A stretch of 11,282 nucleotides of DNA from Porticoccaceae bacterium UBA4026 (GCA_002382445.1 DGAQ01000042.1:1-11282); one strand, 5' to 3'. Positions 1-7,206 are shown, counted from the first letter of the stretch. Translations and numbers: made by a program. Notes: generated by a model from the letters alone, not told the origin.

Positions 1-2
1 TA

Positions 3-503
3 ATCGTCGGTCATTGGCCGAATGGTCGTGAAATGTATAAAGATTGGGGCGTCTATCTTAATGAGTTCCCGAAATCGAATCGAAAATCATCGCAAACCTG
101 TTCTGCGAGCTATGCAACATTTCAGTTGCGAGTTGTTCAAGCAATGGATGATTCAATGGATACGGATGTAAATAGGCCTGTCCAATATGCTGACTGTAAG
201 TTGAATGATGGCAAAACATTAGATGATGCGGTTACAGCAGAGAAGGCAGTTGCTGAGTTAGTCGCATCGGTCGGGCTTAAAGGATACGGAGTTAACTATA
301 TTCTTCCTTATCTGGGTCAGACACCCTCTGATCATGATTTCACTAGTCTGGTCTACTTCCAAAATTTTATGGCTAGAGGAGAAATGGCCTTTAATTATTA
401 CAAGGTTGCGGCCGAGGCAGAAGCAATCACGAGTGAGGTATATAGCTGTATCAATTCACGAAGCTTTGCGGTGAAGAGCCTTTTTACTAACTGGGGTAAT
501 TGA
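3..503 (+). CDS. Hypothetical protein, 5'-truncated, with internal duplication
   Basis: The frame is open from the left edge of the window, so the Met codon at 33 is internal and the true start lies upstream. It ends in TGA at 501-503. I do not recognise a named family. The visible 166 residues appear to hold the tail of one module and a complete second one. The first tail reads IVGHWPNGREMYKDWG and later TCSASYATFQLR; the second module has the block CKLNDGKTLDDA, then SDHDFTSLVYFQNFMARGE, then SCINSRSFAVK. The Cys/Phe-containing ends of the two modules resemble each other (CSASYATFQLR against CINSRSFAVK). This suggests a tandem repeat of a small alpha/beta domain, but the fold is inference. 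No membrane segment is visible. A strong hairpin terminator follows 30 bases after the stop, consistent with a real last gene of a rightward transcript. Coding is well supported; function is unknown. Confidence 0.8.
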   Translation: MVGHWPNGREMYKDWGVYLNEFPKSNRKSSQTCSASYATFQLRVVQAMDDSMDTDVNRPVQYADCKLNDGKTLDDAVTAEKAVAELVASVGLKGYGVNYILPYLGQTPSDHDFTSLVYFQNFMARGEMAFNYYKVAAEAEAITSEVYSCINSRSFAVKSLFTNWGN

Positions 504-533
504 TTCGGTCTTAATGGCCTTGTTATATTAGGT

Positions 534-567
534 AAAAGCCTTGTATGCACTTGTGTACAAGGCTTTT
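534..567 (+). terminator. Rho-independent-type terminator after the first gene
   Basis: A perfect 12-bp inverted repeat: AAAAGCCTTGTA at 534-545 and TACAAGGCTTTT at 556-567, around a 10-base centre that can pair partly. It starts 30 bases after the stop of the partial gene. The A-tract and T-tract are inside the stem, so it could act in both directions. Confidence 0.75.
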
Positions 568-891
568 AACATTAGTTGTATTAGCCGCCTAACCAACAAC
601 AACTATAAATTCAACACTAATAAAGTCCGACCACATCTATATAGTACGGCCCCCCATGGCCACCTGTGATCCCCTAGTCTTTGAAACCTGCCAAGCCTTT
701 AAAGTAGACAAAATAGTAGGCACTTTTAAGCAGTTGAAGGCGACCTGCCCTTCTCTTCCCATTCCTTCGATAGCTGATGACATCCCGGTCTGAGGTAGGC
801 TTTTGGAGTTAGACGTATTTGGAAACATATAGTCACTGACCACCAAACTTCATATTGTGGGTTATTGGTCTTGGTGAGACTGTTTGTGCAC
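568..891. other. Intergenic stretch without a supported gene
   Basis: This lies downstream of both flanking genes, which converge here. The minus strand has a 69-codon frame at 637-846 and, overlapping it, a second open frame without a clear start (about 724-870). Neither has a Shine-Dalgarno sequence or a recognisable domain. They may be chance frames or the eroded end of an old gene behind the oxidoreductase. I see no repeat, RNA gene or terminator facing the minus-strand pair apart from the hairpin at 534-567. Confidence 0.4.
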
Positions 892-1869
892 TTAAAAGCG
901 CCGCTTTATCTCAGCTATCTGTCGCTGAAATGCACGACTATCATCCCAACTAACAACTTTAGGTTGTAAATTTCCAGACAATATTTCACAGCTTACCTGC
1001 TCAATTTGATGATTAAAACCTTGTTGAAGACGATCTTCTTTGAAGCGGTCTATACACTCATTTCCGTTGTATAGCCTCACTTCTCGAGCAGCCCAGTAGT
1101 CAGCTATGGTCAGTGTACCTTTGTCGCCAATTAGGGTGAGATAGTTATTTAATTTACTACGAAAGGAGGTAGTCAGCTGTGCTGTAGCATTACTACTTCC
1201 ATAGGTATTCAAGATCACAACGTCGTCTTCCACCCCATTATCTGCTTTGTGATGCCAAACAGTCTGTGTAGTAGGATCTTGGCCTAAAAACAACCAAGCC
1301 ATGGCGACTGGATAAATACCCATTTCTAATAAACAGCCTCCGGCAAGCCGATTATCGTACTCGCGAAGATCAGGACTGTAAGGTAGCGGGAAGCCAAAGT
1401 CAGCTTTTACATGACATAGATGGCCTATACGGCCCGCCTTAATCCACGACTGTGCGGTTTGAATAACGGGCATAAAATATGTCCACAAACCTTCCATAAA
1501 GTAACGCCCTTCCTTCTGAGCGACAGCTAGTACCTCCTGGAGTTCTGCAGGAGTTATCGTGGCCGGCTTTTCGCAAAGTACGTGTTTTCCAGCGCGTAAG
1601 GCCGCTATGGAATTATCTTTGTGGCAGCTGTGGGGCGTTGCAATATAGATAGCGTCCACATTAGGGTCAGCAAACATAGCTTCGTAGCTACCATAGATAT
1701 GAGTCACTGAATAGGACTTGGCAAACGATTGGGCTGAGTGGTATCGGCGTGAAGCAACAGCATAAAGCGAGGCATGAGGGGCATAGGCAATATCGTTGGC
1801 AAAGGTTTTGGCTATTCGCCCCGCACCAACGATTCCCCAGCGAATAACCTCCTTACTAAAATGGGTCAT
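892..1869 (-). CDS. Gfo/Idh/MocA family NAD(P)-dependent oxidoreductase
   Basis: A full-length 325-residue member of the Gfo/Idh/MocA family, closest in look to the dihydrodiol-dehydrogenase and glucose-fructose-oxidoreductase-like branch. The N-terminal Rossmann domain carries the dinucleotide-binding motif GIVGAGRIA at residues 12-20. The family signature CEKP is at 99-102; its lysine 101 is the expected catalytic or proton-relay residue. EGLWTYFMP at 126-134 and GGCLLEMGIYP at 177-187 match conserved blocks of the C-terminal beta-sheet domain, and Tyr186 is in the place of the catalytic tyrosine in dihydrodiol dehydrogenases (inference from family knowledge). No signal peptide is seen, so the enzyme is probably cytoplasmic. 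Its ATG overlaps the TGA of the upstream dioxygenase gene in an ATGA, which implies translational coupling and a shared pathway. The substrate cannot be read from the sequence; sugars, polyols and cyclic diols are all possible. Confidence 0.93.
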   Translation of the reverse strand: MTHFSKEVIRWGIVGAGRIAKTFANDIAYAPHASLYAVASRRYHSAQSFAKSYSVTHIYGSYEAMFADPNVDAIYIATPHSCHKDNSIAALRAGKHVLCEKPATITPAELQEVLAVAQKEGRYFMEGLWTYFMPVIQTAQSWIKAGRIGHLCHVKADFGFPLPYSPDLREYDNRLAGGCLLEMGIYPVAMAWLFLGQDPTTQTVWHHKADNGVEDDVVILNTYGSSNATAQLTTSFRSKLNNYLTLIGDKGTLTIADYWAAREVRLYNGNECIDRFKEDRLQQGFNHQIEQVSCEILSGNLQPKVVSWDDSRAFQRQIAEIKRRF

Positions 1870-2573
1870 TTTCGGCGATCCGCAAGAACCTGATTACGAG
1901 AAAAGTCATAGACCATATTACGATAGATGCCAATATCGGTAATCGTGGATGGTGTATTGGCCGGGCAGCACCGGTAATTTGTCGAGACGCGATAATGGTC
2001 AGATACGGGCAGTACACGATGCCAGAGATGCCCATGGATTAAAACAAGCGAGCCTTTCTTCGGCGTAAGCATGACCTGCTCGGGGAAATCTTCATCGCTA
2101 TCACCGATCGTAATGGCACCACCCTTATGAGTTCCCGGCACCACAAGTACCTCACCACCGTGTGCAGAATCGATATCCATCGTGTAAACGAGACGGTTTA
2201 AGTTAAATTGAGCTTTGTTTCCGGGTGGACAATCTTGGTGCCATGCCTGCCCATTAGAGCCCTCATGGCTAAACATAACCATGCTATAGAGACTCGACCA
2301 GTCTTGCCCCAAAATAGCATTCGTTAGCGCAATTAGATTTTTATTTTTTTCCGCGATATCGAACTCATAAATACCGTCCCTCTGTGGAAACCAGGGCACC
2401 ACATCAGTCTTCGACTTCTCTAAAAACTCATCATTATGAACAAAATCTGGATTATCAGCAAAATGCTGCAAAATGAGCTTATGGTACTTATCCATCAATG
2501 AATCGTCGAAAAAATTATCGATGCATAGATAGCCCTGTTGCCAAAATTCAAGTGCCAAAGACTCAACGTTCAT
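1866..2573 (-). CDS. Phytanoyl-CoA dioxygenase (PhyH) family protein
   Basis: A 235-residue non-haem Fe(II)/2-oxoglutarate oxygenase of the PhyH type, expected to hydroxylate an organic substrate while converting 2-oxoglutarate to succinate. The iron facial triad is visible: HQD at 112-114 in AWHQDCPPG, and the distal histidine at 185 in HGHLWHRVLPV. Arg195, ten residues after that histidine, fits the usual 2-oxoglutarate carboxylate anchor. VVPGTHKGG at 144-152 is the conserved segment between them. The protein is somewhat short for the family but complete at both ends of the fold. It is the first gene of a two-gene unit; the oxidoreductase start overlaps its stop by four bases. The ATG at 2571-2573 has no good Shine-Dalgarno sequence, so translation may be weak. 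PhyH members act on lipids, osmolytes such as ectoine, phosphonates and many other compounds. The substrate here is unknown. Confidence 0.93.
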   Translation of the reverse strand: MNVESLALEFWQQGYLCIDNFFDDSLMDKYHKLILQHFADNPDFVHNDEFLEKSKTDVVPWFPQRDGIYEFDIAEKNKNLIALTNAILGQDWSSLYSMVMFSHEGSNGQAWHQDCPPGNKAQFNLNRLVYTMDIDSAHGGEVLVVPGTHKGGAITIGDSDEDFPEQVMLTPKKGSLVLIHGHLWHRVLPVSDHYRVSTNYRCCPANTPSTITDIGIYRNMVYDFSRNQVLADRRK

Positions 2574-3007
2574 AAGACAATCGCCAATATTATTAACCTT
2601 CGCAGGTCCAAAATCTAGTTTACTATAAGATCCGAAGCCTCGACCAAAATATGTACCACACCAAACTCGCTGTTTCTGATTGTTAGGGTTTGAGGTTCGC
2701 AGGTAAGAGAGGTAGTGCGTGCATTATGTTGTTACAACTCCGTGCTTTTGTAGTTACATATAAGATATAGATAATTACTTTTATTAACTATATGTCACTG
2801 TATTGCCTGCTATCAGGTCTTTGAATACCTCATAATTTCCCACTACCACTCGGCTGACCTGGCGGAGTATCACTTGATCTATAGAGGCGCTCGCACTTTT
2901 GGCGTGACGGATACCTGTTATGTACTAGCCCCTAATCTCTACTATAAAACGACAAAACTGATCTAGATAGACCAGAAGTAGCGTGTTGAGATTTATAAAT
3001 ATATGTA
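2574..3007. other. Intergenic region upstream of the PhyH gene
   Basis: This region should hold the leftward promoter of the dioxygenase/oxidoreductase pair. A possible -10 (TATAGT on the minus strand, near 2620) can be seen, with only a weak -35. On the plus strand a frame is open from 2775 to a stop at 2964-2966, but it has no usable start and I do not call it a gene. The 9-mer TTCGCAGGT occurs twice (near 2602 and 2696); this may be chance. I see no RNA gene or strong terminator. Confidence 0.35.
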
Positions 3008-3283
3008 TTGTCTAGCCATTTTTGGTTTTGTTCTATGTTTTTGGGATATGTACTGGGTAGCAATTTAGAATCTAACACTAGCGGGCGACTCATCACCCAT
3101 TTGTTCAAGAGGACTGAGGCGGTGAAATATCAAATAAAACATCAAGAATACGACACCTATGTCGTCTTCAATGACTATGGCAGATGCTTCCAAGGTACGT
3201 ACCTTAATTGCGAGGCGTACATTAAAGCCTTAAGCAATGCAGCGGTATTCATGGCTGACGAGGACTCTGATACAAAGAATTGA
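3008..3283 (+). CDS. Possible small hypothetical protein
   Basis: A 91-codon frame that starts at TTG (3008) or, more probably, at the in-frame ATG ten codons in (3035), giving about 82 residues. A stop lies just upstream at 2996-2998, so the frame cannot extend further. The C-terminal half has a protein-like composition (EYDTYVVFNDYGRCFQGTYL, then EAYIKALSNA), suggesting a small soluble alpha/beta protein. No domain is recognised. No convincing Shine-Dalgarno sequence precedes either start, and no operon partner is adjacent. It could be a real small gene, the remnant of a larger one, or a chance frame. Confidence 0.4.
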   Translation: MSSHFWFCSMFLGYVLGSNLESNTSGRLITHLFKRTEAVKYQIKHQEYDTYVVFNDYGRCFQGTYLNCEAYIKALSNAAVFMADEDSDTKN

Positions 3284-3467
3284 TAAGGGTCACGCTATTT
3301 TAAATGATCTGCTAAAAAATAGTACCCCTATTCATTTTGTATTGGCGAATGGGTACTTAGCTTTAGAGTCAGAAATGGTTGTTAAAAGGGTGATCTGTTG
3401 GAGTCTGTATAAAGAGCCAAAAGTAACCCGCAATTAGTGCTTTAAAGTCAGAAGCTTACCCAATGTT

Positions 3468-3947
3468 TTACCTTGTTTTTCGCCAATTGTTGTATTTAGT
3501 ATGTACGCCTCGAGTAAAGACCGATGAATATTCCTCTAGTAAATCCACGCCGTAAAGTATAGCCACAATTACAATAGATAACTTGATAGCAACAACTGAA
3601 TCAACCACAGCAATACATACGCCGACCGCTGCCAAAGACCAGATGGTAGAGGCTGAAGTGACGCCAACCACTGCTCCTTCTTTTGCCAGCATGACACCAG
3701 CACCCAGAAATCCGATCCCTGTCACCACTTGGCCGATAATCCTTGATGGATCGGTATTATCCGTTGCTGCAAGCATTGATACCGCGACGAAAACATAGGT
3801 GCCAAGAACAATTAAGGATGACGTCCTTATTCCCACAGGCTTGCCACGCAACTGTCTCTCGAGCCCAACAATGGCGCCGCAAAGGATCGAAGCACCAATG
3901 GCCCCCCAACTAAAGGGTGCTATGGCTAAAAGGATTTCTATATTCAT
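3468..3947 (-). CDS. MgtC/SapB family membrane protein (short form)
   Basis: A 159-residue integral membrane protein of the MgtC/SapB family. The family blocks are clear: GAIVGLERQLRGKPVGIRTS at residues 24-43, DPSRIIGQVVTGIGFLGAGV at 66-85, and GVTSASTIWSLAAVG at 95-109. Four or five hydrophobic segments fill the sequence, followed by a short basic tail (HTKYNNWRKTR). The soluble C-terminal domain found in longer MgtC proteins (about 230 residues) is absent, so this is the membrane core only, like SapB or YhiD-type proteins. MgtC proteins are linked to low magnesium, acid and intracellular stress and can modulate the F-type ATP synthase; whether this short form does so is unknown. It lies 141 bases downstream of the MscS-type gene on the same strand, so an operon is plausible. 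The start has only a weak purine-rich upstream stretch (AGAG about seven bases away). Confidence 0.92.
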   Translation of the reverse strand: MNIEILLAIAPFSWGAIGASILCGAIVGLERQLRGKPVGIRTSSLIVLGTYVFVAVSMLAATDNTDPSRIIGQVVTGIGFLGAGVMLAKEGAVVGVTSASTIWSLAAVGVCIAVVDSVVAIKLSIVIVAILYGVDLLEEYSSVFTRGVHTKYNNWRKTR

Positions 3948-4088
3948 CGTTAATCTCTGAAATGTGATGATGGTTAATGGACTGTTATTCAGGCTGTCAG
4001 TTAGCCTAGGGTATTATCTTTCTATGACTCTTTCGCTAGAAAATAAATACCCCCGGACTGACCTCGACAAAGTACCTACCTCGATCTA

Positions 4089-4559
4089 TTATTTAAACAA
4101 AGTGAGCTTATTATTTAAAATCATAGCATTTGGAATCAAGCATGTCCCCAACTCCGTATCCATCGTTAAGTACCGTAAATTAATGTCAACTATCGTTCCT
4201 TTCGTTCCTGAAACTTCTATTAACTGCCCTATTTCACAGGGTTGATAAATAACAATCATTACCCCGGCAATAAGATTAGACACGGCATCTTTTAAGGCAA
4301 AACCCAATGCGAATCCTGTTAGTCCTAAACCAGCAACCAAAGCCGACACATCAAAACCCAATTTTCCTAAAGCCATTATCAAGGCAACTAGCAACAATAC
4401 CGTTCTCTGTGAATTAGACAGCAAACGAAATATTTCTGAGGTATCAGCATCAAAGTGCGCGGAATATTTACCTAATAGCTTATCTAGGACTAAACTGAGT
4501 AAAAACACGAAAAAGATAACAAGTAATGCTTCAGGGATATTATAAATTAGTTCTTTCAT
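4089..4559 (-). CDS. Minimal MscS-type mechanosensitive channel
   Basis: A 156-residue small-conductance mechanosensitive channel family protein. Two N-terminal membrane segments (residues about 8-28 and 52-70) precede the glycine/alanine-rich pore helix VSALVAGLGLTGFALGFALK at 71-90, which continues through DAVSNLIAGVMIV. The MscS beta-domain follows: GQLIEVSGTKGTIVDINLR at 111-129 and the characteristic IPN at 142-144. The protein then ends at LTLFK, so the lower alpha/beta vestibule domain of full MscS proteins (about 280 residues) is missing, as is one of the usual N-terminal helices. No open frame continues past the TAA at 4089-4091 that would suggest a recent truncation. The Shine-Dalgarno sequence AAAGGA lies at 4567-4572, seven bases before the ATG and inside the end of the upstream small ORF, so coupling is likely. 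Expected role: release of solutes on hypo-osmotic shock in the inner membrane. It may need partner subunits. Confidence 0.92.
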   Translation of the reverse strand: MKELIYNIPEALLVIFFVFLLSLVLDKLLGKYSAHFDADTSEIFRLLSNSQRTVLLLVALIMALGKLGFDVSALVAGLGLTGFALGFALKDAVSNLIAGVMIVIYQPCEIGQLIEVSGTKGTIVDINLRYLTMDTELGTCLIPNAMILNNKLTLFK

Positions 4560-4562
4560 TAT

Positions 4563-4701
4563 CTATTCCTTTATCTCAAATGAATTACGCTCAAGTCTTG
4601 CAAGCATAAATCTATCGTTTTGACCTTCTAATAATCTTGCTTTTATAAAAGAAACTAGCATATATGACCGTCACTAGGCCAAGCAACAAAATGCCGTTCA
4701 T
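4563..4701 (-). pseudogene. Small membrane-protein ORF split by a probable one-base frameshift
   Basis: Two overlapping short frames precede the MscS gene. The first (ATG 4699-4701, stop 4612-4614, 29 codons) begins MNGILLLGLVTVIYASFFYK, a single membrane helix. The second (open to the TAG at 4563-4565, internal ATG at 4659-4661, 32 codons) contains KARLLEGQNDRFMLARLERN, an amphipathic charged helix. Removing one A from the AAAA run near 4642-4650 joins them into a 45-residue protein: one N-terminal membrane helix and a charged tail, ending three bases before the MscS ATG and carrying that gene's Shine-Dalgarno sequence. The joined product looks more like a real protein than either half. It may be a true pseudogene, a sequencing or assembly error in a homopolymer, or a slippery site. 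Function is unknown; the position suggests a role beside the channel. Confidence 0.5.
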
Positions 4702-5033
4702 GCCTAGTCACCACAACAATAATGTCGCCACAAAATAAGGTATTTTCATTTGATGGTCAACAATATTTAGTGCCGCCTAGGGGTAGATGAAACACCACCC
4801 AGCATACAAACCTTCATCACCCCGAATAGTCCGACTGTCTTATTCACAGAGAATCCTAGTTTTTGAAATTGATGAACCAAAATTAGGGAAGTATGCCATT
4901 TGTACACATAAAATAGCTTTTAACCTCCTCTGTACTAGGACGATTCGAAATATGAATTTGGATTCAAACAATTGACTAGTTTAAACACACGGATAGAGCC
5001 GCCCTTTTGACGGACGAATCGTTACCTGAAATC
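4702..5033. other. Intergenic stretch without a supported gene
   Basis: This lies between the small ORF behind the symporter and the MscS cluster; both flanking units run leftward. It should contain the promoter of the MscS cluster and any terminator of the symporter unit. A 62-codon plus-strand frame (4787-4975) and an antisense GTG-started frame of similar size overlap each other; neither has a recognisable product or a well-spaced Shine-Dalgarno sequence. A weak five-bp hairpin near 4998-5013 lacks a T-tract. I see no clear terminator. Confidence 0.35.
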
Positions 5034-5219
5034 TTAGAGCTTGCTGATAGATGCTTCGTTAATCTGACGCAAAAAATCAACTCGATCAGTTAGGTCCCTT
5101 TGCGATAGACTGGCCTCGCCTAGAATCTTAACAACGGTATTAATAAGCCTTATAGGCAGCCCTAGAAGGAATCGGATACCGAATATAATCAGTGGATCAC
5201 CGCCAGAGTGGAGGCTTAT
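5034..5219 (-). CDS. Small membrane ORF coupled to the symporter gene (ATA start)
   Basis: A 61-codon frame runs from ATA at 5217-5219 to TAA at 5034-5036, and an in-frame TAG sits immediately upstream (5220-5222). The product has one hydrophobic stretch, DPLIIFGIRFLLGLPIRLIN, followed by a charged helical tail, LGEASLSQRDLTDRVDFLRQ. This is a convincing small membrane-protein pattern. There is no ATG, GTG or TTG in a sensible place. The ATA overlaps the symporter stop as ATAA; with G in place of A at that one base (5217) it would be ATGA, giving both the symporter stop (TGA) and a start for this frame. So the gene was probably ATG-started and coupled to the transporter. It could still be translated poorly from ATA, be newly inactivated, or reflect a base error. 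I do not recognise a family; an accessory subunit of the transporter is a guess from position. Confidence 0.5.
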   Translation of the reverse strand: MSLHSGGDPLIIFGIRFLLGLPIRLINTVVKILGEASLSQRDLTDRVDFLRQINEASISKL

Positions 5220-6970
5220 CTAGCTTGGCGGGGGCTGTATCTGCTCCAGACTACCTTTGCCACTATAAGGCCGAGGATGATGAAGACAGGCGCTGTTAGC
5301 ATGGCCAAGATGGATTCCCCAGTAGACAAGTCCACGGAACCATCTGCTAGTAGTTGACCAACGCCCGTTTGATAGGGAATAACGTAATACTTAATTAACA
5401 TCAGAGGCATCAGACAGCCATATATAACTAGGAATACCGGCGCCCATAGGGTTCTTTTGGTTTTTGCTAAGTCACGATCGACATCTGGAGTGCGATGCAA
5501 ATCCTTACGGTATTGCTCCTCTTGCGCGCTAACAGTGCCCCTTTTTGATATCCAAATAATCGCTATCAAACTAATACTTGCACCGATAAGGGCTGGATTG
5601 AAATAACTGGGTAGAGAAATCAGCCCTATGTATTCGAGAGTCGCCGGTATCACGTTACCAAAAAAACCTAGCACAATACCCCAAAAGGCACCCTCAGCTG
5701 TAATAGATTTGCTCCAAATACTCATGAAGCCCACGGGACCCCAGGACGACGCGAAAACCGTACCGATAAACATCATAAGCCAAAATACATTGGGTGGAAA
5801 AATAAAACAGAGTACGAGCACGACTGCGCCAGTGATAAACATAGCGATTCGAGAGGACCGCAATGTCAGTTCCTGCTTGCGGACAACAATATCATTGCTA
5901 ATACTAAAACCGACTAGCGACAAAAAAGTTGATGCAGAAGACAATGCCGCCGCCATAATGCCGGCCAGTAAAACCGCCCCTAGGAAGCTAGGCACCAGAT
6001 TCTTGGCCGCCCAGATCATCACCGTTTCTGAGGGCGAAATATTTGGATTAGCTAAATTGATCAATCCGCCTATTCCATAGATGAGAACCTGCATCAACGC
6101 TACCGCGAAGCATGCATAGACAGCTGCTCGGATAACGACATGCTCATCTCTGGCCATTAGGTGTCGACTGGATTGCCAAGGACCAACGGCATAAACAAAA
6201 CCCCATGACATATCTACAATTAACGCCCAAATAAGATAGTCCATCGACGTTGGCCACTCAGTACCCTCTCCAACGGTACCGTGCCAGGATGCGATGTCAG
6301 GTTTACTCTCGACCTGCGTTAAGTCTTCAACTGCCTGCGCAACCCCTCCCATTCCGTCTACAATATAAAATACAAAAAATACAGTAGCACCGCAAAACAG
6401 CAAAAACATGAGTGTGTCCGTTAGGATCACGCCTTTGGAACCTGAATACATAGTAAACAAGGTATAACTTAGCCAGGCCAAAATAATGGCTTCAAAATAC
6501 TCTAAATCGGTCAGTTCAGACAGTAAGATAGCCGCCCCCTGAGTAACCACCACAAGGTAACCGCCTAGACCAACAATGATAGTCATACCAGCTGCCTTTT
6601 GTACTCGGCTGCTGTTGAATCGCCGGCCAAAAAACTCCGCCACGGTAGGAGCCCGACTACGACGAAGAAAAGTACCAAAGAACAAAGCGCCGTAGACATA
6701 CCCAATTACAGCGACCCCAGGCATTAATATATAGGGGCCCAATTGGCCATCGTAGGTGAATCCGGCTTCACCGAGGAAAATCGAGGTACTAAATACACTG
6801 GCAACGAGCGTGCCAACAATGACCAGGGTCGGAGCCTGCCGCCCGGCAACAAAATAATCGTCCAACTTTTTAACGCTACGGCCGGCGTAAACTCCAACGG
6901 CGATAAAAATAACCACACTTATTGCAATCGCAAACGTATAAATATCCAGGCTAGCTCTCCACAGCAACAC
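5216..6970 (-). CDS. Sodium:solute symporter (SSS) family transporter
   Basis: A roughly 580-residue SSS-family (LeuT-fold) secondary transporter of the inner membrane, expected to use a sodium gradient to import a small organic solute. About 13 hydrophobic segments are present. The early SSS signature KKLDDYFVAGRQAPT (residues 34-48) and the block AAALSSASTFLSLVGFSISN (340-359), whose serines and threonine lie where the Na2 site is in this family, are clear. A long hydrophilic loop containing EEQYRKDLHRTPDVDRDL sits before the last helices. The coordinates given take the first canonical start, GTG at 6970, preceded by an in-frame stop. The better start is the CTG at 6947-6949: it follows GGAGAG by five bases and gives the usual family N-terminus DIYTFAIAISV. 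The substrate is not readable. The BetB-like gene 0.7 kb away on the other strand makes choline, betaine or a related amine a reasonable but unproven guess. Confidence 0.95.
   Translation of the reverse strand: MLLWRASLDIYTFAIAISVVIFIAVGVYAGRSVKKLDDYFVAGRQAPTLVIVGTLVASVFSTSIFLGEAGFTYDGQLGPYILMPGVAVIGYVYGALFFGTFLRRSRAPTVAEFFGRRFNSSRVQKAAGMTIIVGLGGYLVVVTQGAAILLSELTDLEYFEAIILAWLSYTLFTMYSGSKGVILTDTLMFLLFCGATVFFVFYIVDGMGGVAQAVEDLTQVESKPDIASWHGTVGEGTEWPTSMDYLIWALIVDMSWGFVYAVGPWQSSRHLMARDEHVVIRAAVYACFAVALMQVLIYGIGGLINLANPNISPSETVMIWAAKNLVPSFLGAVLLAGIMAAALSSASTFLSLVGFSISNDIVVRKQELTLRSSRIAMFITGAVVLVLCFIFPPNVFWLMMFIGTVFASSWGPVGFMSIWSKSITAEGAFWGIVLGFFGNVIPATLEYIGLISLPSYFNPALIGASISLIAIIWISKRGTVSAQEEQYRKDLHRTPDVDRDLAKTKRTLWAPVFLVIYGCLMPLMLIKYYVIPYQTGVGQLLADGSVDLSTGESILAMLTAPVFIILGLIVAKVVWSRYSPRQAR
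6955..6960 (-). promoter_or_regulatory. Shine-Dalgarno sequence that points to a CTG start for the symporter
   Basis: The minus strand reads GGAGAG here, then five bases, then CTG GAT ATT TAT. No comparable ribosome-binding site precedes the upstream GTG (6970) or TTG (6967). This spacing is typical and supports initiation at the near-cognate CTG codon, or at an ATG that has changed to CTG. Confidence 0.6.
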
Positions 6971-7136
6971 ACATTAATCATGACGCTTCGTTTGCCTTAA
7001 TAATAACACTGTTGCTGCATGTATTTATCTGAAGTAAAAAATACTCAATCTAGCAGTTACCTACATTATGTCGCAACATCGATCTCAGGCGGAATCATTA
7101 CTCGATAATAAGATGTATTTCTTCTATTTTTATCGA

Positions 7137-7150
7137 AAGCTAAATAGCTT
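7137..7150. repeat. 14-bp dyad in the symporter/dehydrogenase intergenic region
   Basis: AAGCTA at 7137-7142 and TAGCTT at 7145-7150 form a perfect inverted repeat around AA. The centre is too short for a good RNA hairpin, so a protein-binding dyad is the more likely reading. It lies in the 236 bases between the symporter and the broken secreted-protein gene, where the leftward symporter promoter must be. No regulator gene is in the window. Confidence 0.3.
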
Positions 7151-7206
7151 ATTGTAATGCAGTACTCAAAATTCTCTTTAAATACTTCCACTACATTTTG
7201 GCTTGA

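Noticed and set aside
637..846. 69-codon minus-strand frame behind the oxidoreductase gene
   Set aside because: It has no Shine-Dalgarno sequence and no recognisable domain, and an equally plausible frame overlaps it; kept only as a note on the intergenic stretch.
2775..2966. Plus-strand open frame containing EYHLIYRGARTFGVTD
   Set aside because: No start codon in a usable place and no family resemblance; it may be chance.
3237..3437. 66-codon plus-strand frame overlapping the small hypothetical gene
   Set aside because: It overlaps the better frame, has no ribosome-binding site and shows no protein-like pattern.
4787..4975. 62-codon plus-strand frame, with an antisense GTG-started frame of similar size
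   Set aside because: Each overlaps the other; neither has a well-spaced Shine-Dalgarno sequence or a known domain.
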